Part shown: piece after piece, positions 58,540-64,000 of the stretch
How positions within the stretch are numbered: the first letter of the stretch is position 1
How the letters are laid out: the number at the start of each line of letters is the position of its first letter
NCBI GenBank assembly: GCA_014904985.1
Contig: MU128911.1
Coordinates: forward strand, 9,118 to 73,117
Direction of reading: 5' to 3'
DNA: 64,000 bases
Origin: Hydnum rufescens UP504
Taxonomy: Eukaryota > Basidiomycota > Agaricomycetes > Cantharellales > Hydnaceae
Program-made: the position numbers and the translations under genes
Notes under the pieces: model-generated
Database searches by the model: none
Seen by the model: the letters and a program-made list of their open reading frames with translations, nothing else
What the model was told of the DNA's origin: nothing

Positions 58540-59290
58540 CTCTTTATGAATGACATCACTATGACTTCACTATGACATCACACTCTATGGATGACTCAGC
58601 TATGACCACATTATGACATCATTTCTTTATTACTCTTTTGTTCTACTCCACTATGACTCCCCCATGACATCATGATGATCTCATAGCTTTATTACTCTTT
58701 TGTTCTTGCTCCATGCACAGCCACCTTCAGATAGGTATATAAGCTAGCAGATTTTCTTGTTCCCCCCCATCTCCTCACTCTGGAAATCAACCACTGTCAA
58801 CTACTGTCTACCATTCTGCTTAATATCTAAAGAACTGTCTATCTAAAGCCATCTGGAGCTAAGTCATCTTCAAGGTTGTTGAGACCAAGCTACTGGAAGC
58901 CATCTATGTGAAATACTGAAGCCAAGGATAGTTGCAGAACCTAAGGTTAGAGTTGCTGGACATCCAAGGAAAAGGTAAGCATAACGAAATACAAGTCAGG
59001 AAAGAAGATTGAAGCATACTAACCAAACTAACCAAGCACTGATCATTCTATAGCCCACAGATATCCGCATTTTGACTAGGAGGACGTAAACAAGGACACA
59101 CAAATATCAGTAAATGAACAAACACAACACGAACACGTATAAGCCTTTCCATAAGCATCCCAGACATATAAGCCTTCCTATAAGCATCCTCTACATATAA
59201 GCCTTTCTATAAGCATTCCATATGACGTATAAGCCTTCCTATAAGCATCTACGATATATCATTGACTATTGCTAGTCCATATCACATTCC
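58540..59290 (+). repeat. LTR-like region with promoter-type and tandem repeats
   Basis: TGACATCA-like words repeat through 58500-58690, then comes GGTATATAAGC (about 58734), a TATA-box candidate. At 59120-59260 there are four copies of a ~27-bp unit, TATAAGCCTTYCTATAAGCA. This is typical of an LTR and leader of a fungal retroelement, but no partner LTR or coding part was found. Confidence 0.4.
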
Positions 59291-59399
59291 ATTCTCCAAT
59301 AAACACATACATATCTTGCAGAGAGTGATCAACCATTGAAGCGAACCAACCCATTTGAATAAACAGAAACACAGTCTCCTATCTACACACTGGCTGAAC

Positions 59400-59802
59400 C
59401 AGATTTTGATTTGACAGTCATTGGAGCTCCCAACCACCCTTCTTCTATACTGGTCAACTACAGAGGCTGAATACATTGCCTCAAACCATGCAGGAGCTGA
59501 GGCCATCTGGCTGAGGCAATTCCTCCAAGAGCTCAGTTACCCCCCAACTGGGCCAACAACCATCTATGCTGACAACCAATCTGCCATTGCTGTTGCTAGA
59601 AATCCAGAGCACCATGGATGAATGAAACACCTTCTCCTGTCCTATCACTGGATTTGTGACCAAGTGGAGCTGGGGACTATTCAACTTGAATATGTTCCTA
59701 CTACAGAGATGACAGCAGACATCTTCACAAAGGGCTTGGTTCAAGTGAAGCATGAGGAATGCTGCAAGAGATTGGGGTTGGTTAGGCTAGGAGGCAAATA
59801 AA
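59400..59802 (+). pseudogene. Ty1/copia reverse transcriptase RNase H remnant
   Basis: WSTTEAEYIASNHAGAEAIW...YADNQSAIAVARNPEHHG is the classic copia RNase H (TEAEY and DNQSA motifs). The stop TGA after HHG (59619-59621) interrupts it, and the same frame goes on with MKHLLLSYHWICDQVELGTI and TADIFTKGL, the usual copia C-terminus. CGA to TGA would explain the stop. Everything 5' of RNase H is missing, so the element is truncated and dead. Confidence 0.9.
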
Positions 59803-59809
59803 GTGGGAG

Positions 59810-60097
59810 TGTTGAGATGTGATGGGTATCCCATTTGATATTTCTCTTCCCTGATTGACACATTTGTTATTTGCCCCTATTTCCTTTTTTGGTTAGCACC
59901 ATGTATGGCATCCGGTGATCTCGGACCAGATGCCCTTTATATACTTTGGAGCTCTGGAGGTAGTCCCTTGGTTTGACTCCTCTGAACTCCAGGTATGTCT
60001 CTTTTCTTGTCACTCATGTAGATATCTTCATTCTCAGTTTGACTCCTCTGAACTCCAGATATCACCCTTTGTGTGATCCAGCTCTAGACGCTTCTCA
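59810..60097 (+). repeat. 3' LTR of the truncated copia element (288 bp)
   Basis: TGTTGAGATGTGA...CGCTTCTCA, directly after the polypurine tract AAATAAAGTGGGAG (59796-59809). It contains two copies of TTTGACTCCTCTGAACTCCAG and the GGCATCCGG...GATGCC hairpin. Same length as and closely similar to the solo LTR at 4377-4664. Confidence 0.92.
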
Positions 60098-60146
60098 AGC
60101 TTTGCAGTGGGAGCTCTAAGTAGGTTTAATGCAAACCCAAGACAGT

Positions 60147-60330
60147 TGGTAATCTTGGACTGGATGCCCTTTATATACCTTGGAGCTCTGGAGGCAGTTC
60201 TTTAGTTTGACTCCTCCAAACTCCAGGTATGTCTCTTTTCTTGTCACTCATGTATATATCTTCAGTTTAGTTTGACTCCTCCAAACTCCAGATGTCACCC
60301 TTCTTGTGATCCAGCTCTAGACACTTCTCA
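60147..60330 (+). repeat. Truncated LTR copy
   Basis: Matches the last ~185 bp of the LTR (from GGATGCCCTTTATATAC to ACACTTCTCA), including both GACTCCTCCAAACTCCAG blocks. The first ~100 bp of the LTR are missing. It lies 50 bp after the complete 3' LTR. Confidence 0.85.
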
Positions 60331-60612
60331 AGAAGTGCACTTCTGTTCCAGTTTTGCTACCATGAACACCCTTCTTGACCAAATCAAAGCAATTCACTCT
60401 CTTCCCTCTCAAGTCTACCACCAATTCCACCCCTTCCAATCCAGGGGAAACCACACAAGAATTCTCAGGATGAAGATGATGCAACTTCCCCAGGGAAGGT
60501 TGCCAGTACAGTGCACCCATTGTTGATGAGGATCCATATTCTGCTTTTCAGAAATGGAGGAAGATCTGGACAACCGTGTATTATGATGTGCAGTGGAGAA
60601 CTTTGGTAGTCT

Positions 60613-62862
60613 TCATTTAGTAACCTCGAACCCATGCCTTCGACCTGATTTGCCATGCCTCCTATCTGGACCTCCCTTTCGACGATCATCGGGGACAACA
60701 TTGAGCAGATTGCGGACTTCCTTCAACCCCATCTTTCCTACCACAGTGGAGAAGATGGGTGGCGGTTTGCCGGTCCCCTCACCCCTGTACAGCAGGACAT
60801 CCAAAGCATAATTATTCCCCTGCCTCACGAGCTCTTCGGAACTCCAATTGAGATCTTTCGCGAAACTTCGACGGAAGCCCATCCAAGCCTATTTGCCGAG
60901 AGAATCAATGATATGCTGAAGCAAAGCAATAAATGAAGGTGCATACGACATATGCCTGCGCTTTGATGTCATCGTCAATGTTATTAAGGCCTTTGGCAAC
61001 ATATGCCTTCCAACTTGCCAGGATGGGGCTAGAAATGACGTCGGGATTGTGGAGAGGCTTGATCGGTAGTTCTTGCATCACTTTCTTTTTCATGAAGAAT
61101 GTCTCTTCGTTTGACAAGAGGAGAATCCCTCGTCCTTCATTCCCGGCGCGAGCGGTCCGTCCCAAGCGATGAATATCTAATGGTAATGGTGATTGAAACT
61201 AAAAGGTGTGCTAGATGCACCGATAAGCTCACATTGGTCGGAGTCCATGGGGAGCCCAATTTGAACGACAGCAGTAACCCCAGGAATGTCTATTCCTCTT
61301 GCGGTTACGTCGCTGGAAAAAAGAATGCCATGGTTTACGCTGCGGAAGCCATCAGTCGCCTTTGTTCGAGCCGATTGACTCTTCCGGCTGTGCACCTCGA
61401 AAATAGGGACTTTAGTGTTACGGTAGCCCATAATATTCGCAAACTGCAGGGATTCACATGATTAGCAGGGGAACCTTGGGTTACAATAGATACACTCTCA
61501 ACTAATTCAGCGAAGAGGCCCGTTTCTCGGGCTGTGGGCAGAAATGCAATAATTTTGGATGTGTTCGAGGCCGAGAGCGCATCGTGTAGCAGCGACATGG
61601 CGGCCGTTAGGATGTTGGCTGAGTTGACAACTGCTACTTCCTGTTTCACATGCTCATGTGTACTTTGCTCGGTCTCAGAAATGGTGGAGATGTACCGGTA
61701 CGTGGGAAGAAGAGCGGCAGAGGACAGCTTCAAACGATGCAATCAAGAAAACAATCGAAAGGAGTACAAGATAATTCATACCCTTTGTACTTCCTTGGGG
61801 AGTGTTGCCGAAAATAGTAGAGTTTGCCTTGCGCAAAGAAGGGTGGGGATTAATTCAATGTCCTTGCGTGCAGTTCCTAAGCTCCTAAATTGGTACTCAC
61901 CGGGGACGGGTGTTCCTGTCTGGGAGTGATCCAAGAATCGTTTGGATTGCGGCCATAAATCCCTGATCTAGTAGTCTGTCTGCCTCTGAAGTCCATATCC
62001 ATTTTGAGCAACTGCCGAGGCACTTGGTGTAAAGACTCTGACCGTCAAGTACTAGACACTGGAGAAACTTGAACCGAGGACCGAGATTAGAGTTCTGTAT
62101 ATGATCAATAAGCCGACCGGGGGTCTGTCCACATAGACGGCCGGGTCAGGGTCTGCTCGAAACAGCCTTGGTCCGAAGGAGAGTGATAGAGGACTGGCAT
62201 AAATATTGACGTACGGCAACAAGTATATCAATTCTATTCTTGTCAAAGCGGGCGGCCTCTGCCCGCATGTTCGTCCCCCCTACTACACACTGCACTTCTA
62301 CAGATCGCCGGCCAGCGACGATAGAAACACTCTCCTTGGCAATCTGCTGGGCTAATTCGCGGGTAGGAGAAAGAACAAGAATAGAAACATGATGTCGATC
62401 CGGAGCCGTCCTCTGTTTCAGCAAGCGTTCGATTGCAGCAGCATGAAGGCGATAGTTTTTCCGGTCCCAGTCTTGGCACGCGCTAGTCTGGAGGAATGTT
62501 TAGAGCCGCTCCATATTATGGGGGATTTAATACACTTACATATCACATCCCTCAAGGATAGGACCCAAAGTTTCGGCCTGAACACGGGTGCAGTATTCGA
62601 AAGGAATGATATCAACGGTCTCCTGGCTGATCAGGCCACGTTCCTGAAAGTCCTTGAACCTGATTCCAGAGCGTGAAGCCGTTTGAACACGAGAATCCTC
62701 CTCGCGCGTAGCCGAGACAGAACGTAAGGCCGGAGGCAGGGAATTAGAAGCACGTTTTTGACCGAGATAGGGAATGATGGGGTCCACAGTTGAGAATTGG
62801 GACATCCTTGGAAACAAGAATACTTTTGATCTAGATATACTAGAGAGTTTTCTTTGCAGCAT
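60613..62862 (-). CDS. Mitochondrial DEAD-box RNA helicase, Mss116 type
   Basis: An RNA chaperone for group I/II intron splicing and translation in mitochondria. Start 62862; MLQRKLSSISRSKVFLFPRM is Arg/Ser-rich and acid-free, like a mitochondrial presequence. Spliced motifs: GLISQETVDIIPFEYCTRVQ (Q), ILARAKTGTGKT (I), SPTRELAQQ (Ia), VVGG, LVA|TPGRLIDHI (intron 62214-62125), VLD|EADRLLDQGF (II, intron 62042-61986), TLLFSATLPKEVQ (III), SSDVTARGIDIPGV (V) and YIHRLGRTARAG (VI). The C-terminus is basic (GPDRRHGKSGRRHG). One base seems missing near 62437-62439: the frame shifts between TIAFML and AIERLLKQ with no intron signals, either an assembly error or a damaging mutation. Confidence 0.9.
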
Positions 62863-62944
62863 TCGACGACAACTCTGAAAGCCACAACTTGAAAGCGAGG
62901 AAGGTGCGCGGGCATCTCCGGTCCCTCTTCACTTTCATGTTTCA
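62863..62944. promoter_or_regulatory. Bidirectional promoter region
   Basis: Only ~80 bp separate the helicase start (minus) from the first coding-like bases of the next gene (plus). A shared promoter is inferred from spacing; no element was identified. Confidence 0.35.
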
Positions 62945-63331
62945 TGAGTGCCGAGAAAGATCCCAAAGCTTCAGGCCATCATTCCCCCCAAGGCATGGGC
63001 TGTGGTTCGTCGTATTCTCGATGAGGAACAACATCTTGACACGCATGGTATCTATGAACGTGTACACAACAAATTTGTCCAAGTACCTGGGCCTCCCGAA
63101 CATCGTGCCTATTGGGCGAGGCAGAGCCCACCACAATCACAGCATCCCGATCACCCTATCCGATCAATTCGGTGTGTCATGTCTCCTCTTTTCCTTGGTT
63201 TGTAATACTTTTGCGGTGGCTCTCAGTCATCGTCTTGTGGCCTCAGGTTCTTAAAACAGTTAGTTGAAGAGCATGGCCAAGAGGAACGAGGTCCGCAAGA
63301 TCGTTATCCGGCGTCGGCCCCTGACAAATGA
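62945..63331 (+). CDS. Small conserved-looking protein of unknown function
   Basis: An exon encoding KIPKLQAIIPPKAWAVVRRI and IYERVHNKFVQVPGPPEHRA ends at 63169 (CG|GTGTGT donor). It joins after GTGGCCTCAG (near 63246) to FLKQLVEEHGQEERGPQDRY and a stop at 63329-63331. The phase fits exactly. The start codon is not clear: an in-frame stop lies just upstream of 62948, so either a short first exon or an acceptor at CATGAG is needed. Divergent from the mitochondrial helicase. No domain recognised. Confidence 0.5.
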
Positions 63332-63566
63332 AGTGGGGGGCTCGAGAGGAAAATAGCCAAGATTGAACAGCGAAACCAGAGAAAGTTCCAGCAAGGGTAC
63401 CGCCGTCAGGATATGTACCTCTTGAAGTCAGAGCGTGGAAGTGGGTGCTAGCAGACGGAAGGGTCCAGATGGAGAAGGCTTTGAGATAGATGCGTCCTAA
63501 TGCTAGAGCCTTCCACATCTTACGTCGCGATGTTGGTGGTCGCCGTGGTCGCCTCACAGTGGGGCA

Positions 63567-64000
63567 TTAATTCCAGCTGTCACAAATACGAGATGTGCAG
63601 GTGATGTGTTTCCACGGTAATTGGCAGTCATCCCCAGCAGGCATCTCCTCCAAGTACCTCAGCAGCGTGACCTTGAGTTCAGTTGTTCGTCTCAAAGCAT
63701 CTGATACGAATTTTGCCTCAACTTGCATTTGGACCTCGATGCATAATATTTCCAGTCTGTCACTATCGCATGAAGTTGTGGCTTGGGACGAACCATTTCT
63801 AAACAACCACGAAGAACCCCACAGAAGACATTACTGAAGCACAACCTCCATCGAGAGCTTCTTCAGGGAGTTCGACGAACTCAGCTAATGGGTTTCCTCA
63901 AATGTAAGGGTGAAGGAGGATATGGCTCGCGAAGTTTGTGGTCCACTTGACGGCCCACTCGGAGTTGCCGCATGGGGAACGCGGAATGACATTAATGAAC
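63567..64000 (-). CDS. 3' part of an unknown gene, cut by the window edge
   Basis: The last exon (63806 down to a stop at 63567) encodes SDRLEILCIEVQMQVEAKFV...TTELKVTLLRYLEEM, helical and protein-like. A possible earlier exon (VPHAATPSGPSSGPQTSRAI) lies near 63980-63890. The 5' end is outside the window. No domain recognised. The antisense frame at 63595-63837 looks like a shadow. Confidence 0.35.

Overview
The window reads as nuclear DNA of a filamentous basidiomycete, most likely an agaricomycete. Genes are split by very short GT-AG introns (about 43-110 nt), there are F-box-like/LRR proteins and a JmjC-like family of the kind expanded in mushroom-forming fungi, and the DNA is rich in nested repeats. 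I can assign no species. About half of the window is repetitive.

Layout. 1-6.5 kb is a repeat nest: old LTR copies, a ~160-bp satellite, a 536-bp MITE inserted in that satellite with a TAGTA duplication, and a 2.45-kb palindromic (foldback) element with an 8-bp target duplication whose left arm took a 288-bp solo LTR (CCCCT duplication). 6.5-21.1 kb is a gene block: a JmjC-like paralogue with its metal ligands gone, an F-box-like protein, a complete Hst3/Hst4-type sirtuin on the minus strand, and two multi-exon genes I do not recognise. 23.1-28.0 kb is 'array 1' and 47.2-53.5 kb is 'array 2'. Each consists of tandem ~230-350-bp modules, and every module looks like a spliceosomal intron (AG|GTRAGT donor, long hairpin, CTAAC branch site, pyrimidine tract, YAG acceptor) preceded by a second hairpin. 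In each array the modules run outward in both directions from a ~400-bp palindromic core. Between the arrays, 28.0-47.2 kb holds a second gene block: a small coiled-coil protein, a JmjC-like protein with its ligands intact, a Ulp1-type SUMO protease, an F-box-like protein and a SNF2-type helicase. The array ends that face this block carry the same terminal sequence in inverted orientation, so array-cargo-array may be a composite mobile unit. 53.5-60.3 kb is again repeats: a diverged inverted pair, a six-copy 85-bp minisatellite, a homopolymer hairpin, a satellite related to one at 36 kb, and a Ty1/copia 3' end with an LTR of exactly the same length as the solo LTR at 4.4 kb. 60.6-62.9 kb is a mitochondrial Mss116-type DEAD-box helicase (minus strand) with one apparent 1-bp frameshift, followed by a small plus-strand gene and a minus-strand gene cut by the window edge.

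The most unusual content is the pair of head-to-head arrays of intron-like hairpin modules, together with the gene cargo they bracket. They behave like giant foldback elements whose arms are built of spliceable units. I know of no described family with this organisation, but I could run no search.
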